From NCBI GenBank assembly GCA_036510975.1, contig DATCCY010000075.1, forward strand, positions 1 to 29,710: 29,710 bases of DNA, in the 5' to 3' direction. This document shows, one piece after another, positions 24,308 through 29,710 of the stretch. A program made the translations under genes and the position numbers. How positions within the stretch are numbered: position 1 is the stretch's first letter; each line of letters starts with the position of its first letter. Source of the stretch: Longivirga sp036510975 (GTDB taxonomy: Bacteria; Actinomycetota; Actinomycetes; S36-B12; CAIYMF01). The notes below the pieces were generated by a model, which had not been told where the DNA came from, ran no database searches, and worked only from the letters and a program-made list of their open reading frames with translations.

Positions 24308-24320
24308 CGGTGCCCTCAGG

Positions 24321-25127
24321 TCATCGTCGTGCGGCGAGGAAGCGCAGCCGGACGTAGTCGATCCACCACCCTGGTTCACCGTCGGGCCGGCGGTCGAGTC
24401 CGAGGTCGCGCGCGTGCGCGTCGACCGCGTGGTCGAAGGACAACCGCGACGTGCGGGGGACGTCGTCGACGAGAGCGGCACCGAACATGCGCGCCCAGTC
24501 CGCGGCCGTGCTTCCGGGCTCCAGCGGCGTCGTGCGGTCGTAGAGCTGGACGAGGCGGACGACGAACCCGTGTCGCTCGAGGCGAGCGGCCTGCTCGCCG
24601 GGCGAGGGGAAGGTCCACGACGTCGGCAGGTCGGGGTCGAGCCCGACCTCGGCGCGTGCCGCCCGCAGCGCGGCGGTGATCCGCGCGACGTTGCCCGCGC
24701 CACCCATCTCGACGACGAGGCGTCCGCCGGGGCGCAGCACGGCGCCCAGCGCAGCGACGACGTCGTCCTGGCGCGTCATCCAGTGCAACGCCGCGTTGGA
24801 CAGGACCGCGTCGAACGACCCGGCTCCGACGGCGGCCATGAGGGCGACGCCGTCCTGGGCGTCGACCTGGGCCACGACGAGACCCGGGTGCTGCGTGCGC
24901 GCGAGATCGAGCATGGCGGCGTCCGAGTCGACCCCGACCACCTCGACTCCCCGCTCGGCCAGGGCGGCCGCCTGATGGCCGGTGCCGCACCCCACGTCGA
25001 GGACGCGCTCCCCGGGCCGGGCGTCGAGCAGGTCGAGGAGCGGGGCGCCGTAGGCGGTGACGAAGGAGAAGGACGCGTCGTAGCCGGCCGCGTCCCAGCC
25101 ACCGGCGCCCGGGGTGTCCTGGGTCAT
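24321..25127 (-). CDS. Class I SAM-dependent methyltransferase
   Basis: This is a 268-aa soluble methyltransferase. Motif I VLDVGCGTGHQAAALAERG (residues about 42-60) binds SAM, VVGVDSDAAML follows with the acidic ribose ligand, then FDAVLSNAALHWM and LRPGGRLVVEMGG. The LSNAALHWM motif and length resemble the trans-aconitate methyltransferase and UbiE/COQ5-like groups, but I cannot fix the substrate. It is transcribed convergently with the sensor kinase. CATCAT sits 6 nt before the ATG and GGAGC directly abuts it, so translation may be leaderless. The SirB1-like gene lies 69 bp upstream on the same strand. Confidence 0.9.
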   Translation of the reverse strand: MTQDTPGAGGWDAAGYDASFSFVTAYGAPLLDLLDARPGERVLDVGCGTGHQAAALAERGVEVVGVDSDAAMLDLARTQHPGLVVAQVDAQDGVALMAAVGAGSFDAVLSNAALHWMTRQDDVVAALGAVLRPGGRLVVEMGGAGNVARITAALRAARAEVGLDPDLPTSWTFPSPGEQAARLERHGFVVRLVQLYDRTTPLEPGSTAADWARMFGAALVDDVPRTSRLSFDHAVDAHARDLGLDRRPDGEPGWWIDYVRLRFLAARR

Positions 25128-25143
25128 GCTCCGATGATGGAGC
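25128..25143 (-). promoter_or_regulatory. Small hairpin abutting the methyltransferase start
   Basis: GCTCC (25128-25132) and GGAGC (25139-25143) form a 5-bp stem with a 6-nt loop directly against the ATG. It could occlude the start on a longer read-through transcript while leaving a leaderless transcript unaffected. Confidence 0.3.
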
Positions 25144-25144
25144 A

Positions 25145-25161
25145 GTCCCGAGGATCGGGAC
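25145..25161 (-). terminator. Hairpin between the SirB1-like gene and the methyltransferase gene
   Basis: GTCCCGA and TCGGGAC form a perfect 7-bp stem with a 3-nt loop, 36 nt after the SirB1-like stop on the minus strand. No U-tract is present. It suggests partial termination between the two minus-strand genes. Confidence 0.45.
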
Positions 25162-25196
25162 AGATCGTGCCCAATGGCAAGACGGCCGCCCGACGC

Positions 25197-26033
25197 TCAG
25201 TTCAGCCGCGCCCGCGCCTGGCGGGCGATCCGGCGCGCGTGCTCGGCCTCGAGCGGCATCGGGCCGGCCACCGTCTCGGCGTACTCCTCGAGCACGCGCG
25301 AGGCCTCCACGTAGCGCCCGACCGCGATGAGCGCCTCGCCGTACTCCCGGCGCAGGCCGAGGTCGTGACGGGGGAGCACCAGCCCGAGCTCGGCCGCCCA
25401 TACCCGGTGCCGCGCGCGCTCGGGCGTCGAGGCCCAACCACGGATGTTGCCAAGCACACGGTCGATGGTGTCGATGGGATCGTGCGGACGCAGGTGCTCG
25501 GGACGCAGCGACCGACCGGTCTCCGCGGCGATGTCCCGGGCCCGGTCGTAGGGCAGCAGCCGCCCGCCGGTGAAGGGGTCCACGAGCACGCGGGTGCCGT
25601 CCGGGTCGCCGACACCGACGACGAAGTGCCCGGGGATGCCGACGCCGTACGCCGGGACCCCGGCGCGGCGGGCGACCTCGGTCCACACCGTCGACAGCAG
25701 GATCGGCAGGCCGCGCCGGCGGCGCAGGACGTCGGGCAGCAGGCTCGACTCGAGGTGCGCGTAGTCCGACGACGTGCCCGCGAAACCGCCGAGCACGGTG
25801 CGCAGCCGGAGGTCGTCCCGGCCGTCCTGCGGCACGTCCGCGGCGAGCGCGTCGAGCTCGCCGAGGCCACGGGCGAGGAGAGCGTCGAGCCTGTCACCGG
25901 CGACCTCGTCGTCGGGCATCGCCTCGGCGGAGAGCAGGAGCAGCGCGAGGTCGAGCCGGACGTCGTCCGGGTCGCCGGCGGCACCGCCGGCCCGGACCAC
26001 CTCGGCGAAGCGCTCGCGCGACCCAGCACTCAC
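25197..26033 (-). CDS. SirB1-family transglutaminase-like protein
   Basis: This is a 278-aa protein of the SirB1/transglutaminase-like superfamily. The core stretch RRRRGLPILLSTVWTEVARR and AGVPAYGVGIPGHFVVGVG are diagnostic, and LVDPFTGGRLL follows. The Cys of true transglutaminases is replaced (RRGLPILLS has Ser), as usual in this family, so classical transglutaminase catalysis is unlikely. The C-terminal part (about 195-270) is helical and TPR-like (LGLRREYGEALIAVGRYVEASRVLEEY). The start is a GTG at 26031-26033; a clear Shine-Dalgarno is not visible. Function is not established for the family. It follows the GNAT gene by 54 bp on the same strand. Confidence 0.85.
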   Translation of the reverse strand: MSAGSRERFAEVVRAGGAAGDPDDVRLDLALLLLSAEAMPDDEVAGDRLDALLARGLGELDALAADVPQDGRDDLRLRTVLGGFAGTSSDYAHLESSLLPDVLRRRRGLPILLSTVWTEVARRAGVPAYGVGIPGHFVVGVGDPDGTRVLVDPFTGGRLLPYDRARDIAAETGRSLRPEHLRPHDPIDTIDRVLGNIRGWASTPERARHRVWAAELGLVLPRHDLGLRREYGEALIAVGRYVEASRVLEEYAETVAGPMPLEAEHARRIARQARARLN

Positions 26034-26046
26034 AGTGCCGATAGTG

Positions 26047-26068
26047 CGCGATCCCGGGCCCGATCGCG
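26047..26068. repeat. Inverted repeat between GNAT and SirB1-like genes
   Basis: CGCGATC (26047-26053) and GATCGCG (26062-26068) form a 7-bp stem around an 8-nt loop. It follows the GNAT stop on the minus strand by 19 nt and precedes the SirB1-like start. It may be a terminator or an operator. Confidence 0.45.
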
Positions 26069-26087
26069 AGTCACGGCGCCCGGCGTG

Positions 26088-27122
26088 TCACGGCGGCGCG
26101 GCCGTCGCCGAGACCGGCACCGCGACCCGCACGGGTGCGCGGTACTCGTAGGCGTGATGCACGTGGAACCCGAGCGCGTCGTAGAGGCCGTGCGCCGCCT
26201 CGTTGGCCTCGAGCACCTGCAGGTAGGTGCGCGGGCAGCGGTTCTCCTCCGCCCACGCCGCGAGCTCGGCCATCACGGCGCGGGCCACGCCCCGTCGTCG
26301 TGCCGGGGGCGCGGTCAGGAGGCTCGTGACGCCCGCCCAGCGGCCCGCGGCCGATCCGGTCGCGCTCGCCCGCCCGGTGCCGAGCAGCGCCCCGGTGGCG
26401 CGGTCGCGGGCGGACACGAACACCACCTCGGGCGGGCGCACCAGGATCCGGGTGAGCTCGTGGGGGTCGACGTCGGGCTCCACGAGCGCGAGCCACTCCC
26501 GTGAGGGCACCGTGGAGCGCAGGACCTCCAGGCCCGGGATCGCCGTGGCCCGACGCCGGAGGTCGGCCGTCGCGGCCGTGAGCAGGACCGTGCGGCGCAC
26601 CACCTCCCAGCCCTGAGCGGCCAGCCCGGCGTCGTACGCCGACGGCACCGGCACCTGCACGAGCGGGGGCAGGCCCCGGTCGGCGTACCAGCGCTCGACC
26701 CGCTGGAGAGCCTCGGCGAGCGGTACGCCGGGGCGGCCGGCGACGCGGACCGAGTCGGTCCGACCGGTGAGGCCGCCCGAGGCGCGCAGCGTCCACCCGC
26801 CGAGCAGCGCCGTCTCGTCGGGCGGCCAGCCGGCCTGCGCCGCGACCTGCATCGCCTCGGCCGAGAGCTCCGGCGGCACGACCTTCGCGGCCGCGACCGC
26901 GTCGGCGGCCACCGGGACGAGGGACCCGTCGCGCCGCTCGACCTCGAGACGTCCGTCCCACCCGCCCTCCCAGGTCGCCAGGGTGCCCACGACGTCGGTG
27001 AGCACCCCGTCGCTGAGCCGGTGCCGGACGGTCACGCGGCGCCCCACATCGGCCGGGGAGAGCCGCACGGCGAGCCGCGCGGCCGGGCCCGCGGCGGGTG
27101 CGGGATCCTCGCGGGACGACAC
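26088..27122 (-). CDS. GNAT acetyltransferase with N-terminal SH3-like domain (Rv0428c-like)
   Basis: This is a 344-aa acetyltransferase. The N-terminal ~75 residues (LSPADVGRRVTVRHRL, DVVGTLATWEGGWDGRLEVE, VAADAVAAAKVVPP) match the SH3-like domain in proteins related to M. tuberculosis Rv0428c. The C-terminal GNAT domain has VTSLLTAPPARRRGVARAVM, the acetyl-CoA binding pattern RRRGVAR, and NEAAHGLYDALGFHVHHAYEY. Substrate is unknown. I start at the GTG whose upstream bases include GGGGATC. GTG codons further out, up to 27164, are possible. The gene diverges from fdxA, and their predicted -10 elements overlap. Confidence 0.88.
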   Translation of the reverse strand: MSSREDPAPAAGPAARLAVRLSPADVGRRVTVRHRLSDGVLTDVVGTLATWEGGWDGRLEVERRDGSLVPVAADAVAAAKVVPPELSAEAMQVAAQAGWPPDETALLGGWTLRASGGLTGRTDSVRVAGRPGVPLAEALQRVERWYADRGLPPLVQVPVPSAYDAGLAAQGWEVVRRTVLLTAATADLRRRATAIPGLEVLRSTVPSREWLALVEPDVDPHELTRILVRPPEVVFVSARDRATGALLGTGRASATGSAAGRWAGVTSLLTAPPARRRGVARAVMAELAAWAEENRCPRTYLQVLEANEAAHGLYDALGFHVHHAYEYRAPVRVAVPVSATAAPP

Positions 27123-27150
27123 GATCCCCACACTCCCACGCGCCTGGAGG

Positions 27151-27179
27151 CCGGGTCGCGACACCCGGCACGGCCGTGC
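27151..27179. repeat. Palindromes in the GNAT/fdxA divergent region
   Basis: CCGGGT (27151-27156) and ACCCGG (27163-27168) form a 6-bp stem. GCACGGCCGTGC (27168-27179) is a perfect 12-bp palindrome. Both lie between the predicted GNAT -10 and its start codon. They could be a repressor site or leader hairpins. Confidence 0.4.
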
Positions 27180-27180
27180 G

Positions 27181-27190
27181 ACGCTACGGT
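27181..27190. promoter_or_regulatory. Overlapping divergent -10 elements (GNAT on minus, fdxA on plus)
   Basis: On the plus strand TACGGT (27185-27190) fits TANNNT and would give fdxA a ~66-nt leader. On the minus strand TAGCGT (27186-27181) fits too and faces the GNAT gene. The two hexamers share two bases, so both promoters could not be occupied at once. Confidence 0.45.
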
Positions 27191-27248
27191 GTCGCCATCG
27201 GCCCCGTCCCCGGGACGGTGCCGACGACCACCTGACAGCTCCGGGATC

Positions 27249-27254
27249 GGGAGG
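27249..27254 (+). promoter_or_regulatory. Ribosome binding site of fdxA
   Basis: GGGAGG lies 8 nt before the GTG at 27263, supporting that start. Confidence 0.7.
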
Positions 27255-27262
27255 ATCCGTCC

Positions 27263-27592
27263 GTGACCTACGTCATCGCTCAGCCTTGTGTCGACCTCAA
27301 GGACAAGGCGTGCGTCGAGGAGTGCCCCGTCGACTGCATCTACGAGGGCGAGCGGATGCTCTACATCCACCCCGACGAGTGCGTCGACTGCGGCGCCTGC
27401 GAGCCCGTCTGCCCCGTCGAGGCGATCTTCTACGAGGACGACGTCCCGACCCAGTGGGTGGACTACACCGCGGCCAACGCGGAGTTCTTCGACGAGCTCG
27501 GCTCGCCGGGCGGCGCCGCGAAGCACGGCCTCATCGCCAAGGACGCCGCGATCGTCGTCAGCCTCGAGCCGCAGGAGCACGAGGGTCACTGA
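27263..27592 (+). CDS. fdxA: Ferredoxin FdxA (7Fe-8S type)
   Basis: This is a 109-aa electron carrier of the actinobacterial FdxA/FdxC group. The N-terminal cluster region has CVDLKDKACVEECPVDC, with the spacing expected for one [3Fe-4S] and part of a [4Fe-4S] site. The second motif CVDCGACEPVCPVEAI provides the remaining ligands. The C-terminal extension (WVDYTAANAEFFDELGSPGG) is standard for this family, so the protein looks complete. It starts at a GTG with GGGAGG 8 nt upstream. It precedes dapC, a gene order I recall from many actinobacteria. It probably donates electrons to cytochromes P450 or other redox enzymes; the partner here is not visible. Confidence 0.97.
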   Translation: MTYVIAQPCVDLKDKACVEECPVDCIYEGERMLYIHPDECVDCGACEPVCPVEAIFYEDDVPTQWVDYTAANAEFFDELGSPGGAAKHGLIAKDAAIVVSLEPQEHEGH

Positions 27593-27613
27593 CCGTCGTC
27601 CCGACCTGACCAT

Positions 27614-27647
27614 GACGCGCCGTCGCCCACCGTGGTGGCGGCGCGTC
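27614..27647 (+). terminator. Strong hairpin between fdxA and dapC
   Basis: GACGCGCCG (27614-27622) pairs perfectly with CGGCGCGTC (27639-27647). An inner CCACC/GGTGG stem extends the hairpin. It begins 21 nt after the fdxA stop and ends 23 nt before the dapC ATG, without a U-tract. It is likely an attenuator or processing site that lets ferredoxin be made in excess of DapC. Confidence 0.6.
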
Positions 27648-27670
27648 GTCGTGACCGAAGCGAGGCAGGC

Positions 27671-28771
27671 ATGACGCGACTGGCCGACCGGCTGCCGGAC
27701 TTCCCGTGGGACCTGCTCGCGCCGTACAAGGCGATCGCGGCCGCGCATCCCGACGGGATCGTCGACCTGTCGGTGGGGACGCCCGTCGATCCCGTCCCCG
27801 CGGTGGTGCAGGACGCTCTCGCGTCGGCGGCCGACTCGCCCGGATACCCGCTCACCGCCGGTACCGCGGCGCTGCGGGAGGCGGCCAGCGGCTGGGCGGC
27901 CCGCACCCTGCGCGCGTCGGTCGACCCCGATGCGATCCTGCCCACGGTCGGGTCCAAGGAGCTCGTGGCGCTGCTCCCGACCCTGCTCGGCCTCGGCGCC
28001 GGCGACACCGTCGTCATCCCGGAGCTGGCCTACCCCACCTACGACGTGGGCGCTCGCGTCGCCGGCTGCGAGGTCGTCGTCTCGGACTCCACCCACGCGC
28101 TCGGCCCGCAGCGGGTCTCGCTCGTGTGGGTCAACTCGCCGAGCAACCCCACGGGCCGGGTCCTGCCGGTCGAGCACCTGGCGAAGGTCGTGGCGTGGGC
28201 CCGTGAGCGCGAGGCCGTCGTGGTGAGCGACGAGTGCTACTTCGAGCTGGCCTGGGACGCGGCGCCGGTGTCGATCCTCGACGAGCGGGTCAGCGGCGGC
28301 TCCCACGCGAACCTGCTCGCGGTCCACTCGCTGTCGAAGCGGTCCAACCTCGCGGGCTACCGCGCGGGCCTCGTCCTCGGCGACGGCGAGATCGTGCGGT
28401 CGCTGCTCGAGGCGCGCAAGCACCTGGGGCTCATGGTGCCGGCGCCGGTGCAGGCGGCGGCGACGGCGGCCCTCGGCGACGACCTGCACGTCGCCGAGCA
28501 GCGGCACCGCTACGCGCGGCGCCGGGACCACCTGCTCTCGGCCCTGCTCGACGCGGGCCTGTCGATCGAGCACTCCGAGGCGGGCCTCTACCTGTGGGCC
28601 TCGCGCGGGGAACCGTGCTGGGACACCGTCGGCCGGCTCGCCGAGCTCGGCATCCTGGTGGCGCCCGGCGAGTTCTACGGCGTCGCCGGTTCCCGGCACG
28701 TGCGGGTGGCCCTCACCGCGACCGACGAGCGCATCGCCACTGCCGTGCGCCGCCTGGCCCGGGTCGCCTGA
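27671..28771 (+). CDS. dapC: N-succinyldiaminopimelate aminotransferase DapC
   Basis: This is a 366-aa fold-type I PLP aminotransferase. In actinobacteria this gene next to fdxA encodes the succinyl-DAP transaminase of the lysine/diaminopimelate pathway. Seen are the N-terminal LPDFPWDLLAPYKAIAAAHP and IVDLSVGTPVDPVP, typical of DapC, then GYPLTAGTAALREA and WVNSPSNPTGRVLP. The PLP-lysine segment is HSLSKRSNLAGYRAG, and GEFYGVAGSRHVRVALTATD carries the C-terminal substrate Arg. The ATG at 27671 follows GCGAGG; an upstream GTG at 27632 lies within the hairpin and is unlikely. The product feeds cell-wall synthesis. Assignment rests on sequence style and gene neighbourhood; it could act on related keto acids. 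Confidence 0.93.
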   Translation: MTRLADRLPDFPWDLLAPYKAIAAAHPDGIVDLSVGTPVDPVPAVVQDALASAADSPGYPLTAGTAALREAASGWAARTLRASVDPDAILPTVGSKELVALLPTLLGLGAGDTVVIPELAYPTYDVGARVAGCEVVVSDSTHALGPQRVSLVWVNSPSNPTGRVLPVEHLAKVVAWAREREAVVVSDECYFELAWDAAPVSILDERVSGGSHANLLAVHSLSKRSNLAGYRAGLVLGDGEIVRSLLEARKHLGLMVPAPVQAAATAALGDDLHVAEQRHRYARRRDHLLSALLDAGLSIEHSEAGLYLWASRGEPCWDTVGRLAELGILVAPGEFYGVAGSRHVRVALTATDERIATAVRRLARVA

Positions 28772-28814
28772 GGCCCGCCGTCGGTGGGTCGGCGGCTCGT
28801 CGCCCGACCGGCCT

Positions 28815-28838
28815 TGTGGTCCCCGTCACGCTTGTGAC
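28815..28838. promoter_or_regulatory. CRP/GlxR-like site upstream of citrate synthase
   Basis: TGTG-N8-CACG (28815-28830) matches 8 of 10 conserved positions of TGTGA-N6-TCACA by eye. Right beside it GTCAC-N4-GTGAC (28825-28838) is a perfect inverted repeat, and CTTGTG recurs at 28813 and 28831. Regulation of gltA by the cAMP-responsive regulator GlxR is established in Corynebacterium; its relevance here is inferred. Confidence 0.4.
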
Positions 28839-28867
28839 CGTCGGGGGACACGGGTGCGACCGGTGGG

Positions 28868-28873
28868 TACCGT
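28868..28873 (+). promoter_or_regulatory. Candidate -10 for citrate synthase
   Basis: TACCGT fits TANNNT and predicts a start near 28880 and a ~37-nt leader before the ATG at 28917. The CRP-like site lies 38-53 bp upstream, in the usual activator position. Confidence 0.4.
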
Positions 28874-28916
28874 TCGGTCATCGGGCGTCGGGCGAGCATC
28901 CGCCTGCACGTCGACG

Positions 28917-29710
28917 ATGAGCGCTGCGGAGGCCGACGTGTCGGACGTGACCTTGACCTACCCCGGGGGAGAGCTCCCCCTGGCGCGAGTGCCCGCGACC
29001 GACGGCAACGACGGGTTCGACGTCTCCTCGTTGCTGAAGTCCACCGGAGCCGTCACCCTCGACGGCGGCTTCACGAACACGGCCGCGTGCACGTCGGCCA
29101 TCACCTTCATCGACGGCGACGCGGGCATCCTGCGCTACCGCGGCTACCCGATCGAGCAGCTCGCGAAGCAGTCGAGCTTCCTCGAGGTGTCGTACCTGCT
29201 GATCTACGGCTCGCTGCCGACGGTGACCGAGCTCGCCGAGTTCGAGTCGCGGGTCAAGCGGCACACGATGCTGCACGAGGACCTGCGCCGGTTCTTCGAC
29301 GGCTTCCCGCGCGACGCGCACCCGATGCCGGTGCTCTCGAGCGCCGTGTCGGCGCTGTCGACGTTCTACCAGGACTCGCTCGACCCGTTCGACGAGGCCC
29401 AGGTCGACCTCTCGACCATCCGGCTGCTCGCCAAGGTGCCGACCATCGCTGCCTACGCGTACAAGAAGTCGGTGGGCCAGCCCTATCTCTACCCCGACAA
29501 CTCCTTGAGCCTCAACGACAACTTCCTGCGCATGACCTTCGGCGTGCCTGCTGAGGAGTACGAGGTCAACCCGGTGCTGTCGAAGGCACTCGACCTGCTG
29601 CTCATCCTGCACGCCGATCACGAGCAGAACTGCTCCACGTCCACGGTGCGGCTCGTGGGTTCGAGCCACGCCAACCTCTACGCGTCGGTGGCTGCCGGCA
29701 TCGATGCGCT
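28917..29710 (+). CDS. gltA: Citrate synthase (5' part, runs off the window)
   Basis: This is the first 264 residues of a ~430-aa type II citrate synthase, which condenses acetyl-CoA and oxaloacetate in the TCA cycle. The frame is open from the ATG at 28917 to the window end. The N-terminal beta-domain (VTLTYPGGELPLARVPATDG) marks the bacterial hexameric type. Then come FTNTAACTSAITFIDGD, LRYRGYPIEQLA, SYLLIYGSLPT, PDNSLSLNDNFLRMTFG and LHADHEQNCSTSTVRLVGSS. The segments with the main catalytic His and Asp (GPAHGG, GFGHRVY) lie beyond the edge. No Shine-Dalgarno is evident. A start a little upstream cannot be excluded, but the present N-terminus matches the family. Confidence 0.95.
   Translation, partial: MSAAEADVSDVTLTYPGGELPLARVPATDGNDGFDVSSLLKSTGAVTLDGGFTNTAACTSAITFIDGDAGILRYRGYPIEQLAKQSSFLEVSYLLIYGSLPTVTELAEFESRVKRHTMLHEDLRRFFDGFPRDAHPMPVLSSAVSALSTFYQDSLDPFDEAQVDLSTIRLLAKVPTIAAYAYKKSVGQPYLYPDNSLSLNDNFLRMTFGVPAEEYEVNPVLSKALDLLLILHADHEQNCSTSTVRLVGSSHANLYASVAAGIDA

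Noticed and set aside
27123..27164. Longer GNAT start at 27164
   Set aside because: Possible, but the added 14 residues are encoded inside the palindromic promoter region and do not look like protein. Kept as an alternative only.
27632..27670. Upstream GTG start for dapC
   Set aside because: It lies within the strong hairpin and adds Arg/Trp-rich sequence; the ATG at 27671 has a better ribosome site.

Overview
The window is a dense, high-GC stretch of an actinobacterial chromosome. The organism very probably makes mycothiol, because an mshB deacetylase gene is present. It fits a Nocardioides/Aeromicrobium-like member of the Propionibacteriales, but that placement is inferred from gene content and style only. 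I count 21 protein genes, two of them cut by the window edges. I see no rRNA, tRNA, CRISPR array or insertion sequence. No gap between genes exceeds about 260 bases.

Layout. (1) 2-1498: 3' part of typA/bipA. (2) 1752-7957: a Dpp/Opp-type peptide ABC importer in the order permease C, lipoprotein binding protein, permease B, ATPase D, ATPase F. The binding-protein gene is bracketed by a hairpin upstream of a strong Shine-Dalgarno and a perfect 18-bp hairpin after its stop. (3) 7997-11073: a divergent pair, an S9 peptidase (minus) and mshB (plus), sharing a 92-bp control region with a 14-bp inverted repeat. (4) 11263-13323: an unusual membrane AAA protease related to FtsH. It has a very short loop between its two membrane segments and two extra segments in the ATPase domain. 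A small four-helix membrane protein (13366-13968) follows. (5) 13976-19452: a compact chemosensory cassette of CheW, an MCP with a multi-pass membrane sensor region, a CheA-CheY hybrid kinase, and a receiver-GAF protein. No cheR, cheB or flagellar gene is present in the window. The MCP gene has a 129-nt leader that can fold into alternative structures. (6) 19513-22069: a flavin reductase-like protein and a VanW-domain wall protein with a collagen-like Gly-X-Y tail. (7) 22137-24307: an OmpR-type response regulator and sensor kinase, overlapping by ATGA. (8) 24321-27122, minus strand: a SAM methyltransferase, a SirB1/transglutaminase-like protein and an Rv0428c-like GNAT acetyltransferase. (9) 27263-29710: ferredoxin fdxA, aminotransferase dapC, and the 5' part of citrate synthase.

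How the genes work together. The importer brings in peptides and the neighbouring S9 peptidase could help degrade them (inference). MshB supplies mycothiol, and DapC supplies meso-diaminopimelate for lysine and the cell wall. The Che-like cassette looks like a complete signal path (MCP, CheW, CheA, receiver) without the methylation arm, so its output is probably not classical adaptive chemotaxis (inference).

Several genes (mshB, the small membrane protein, the flavin reductase, and less clearly others) carry a TANNNT hexamer 6-7 nt before the start codon and no Shine-Dalgarno. This is the signature of leaderless transcripts. The most interesting parts are the divergent FtsH-like protease, the MCP leader with the methylation-free chemosensory cassette, and the hairpin-bracketed binding-protein gene.
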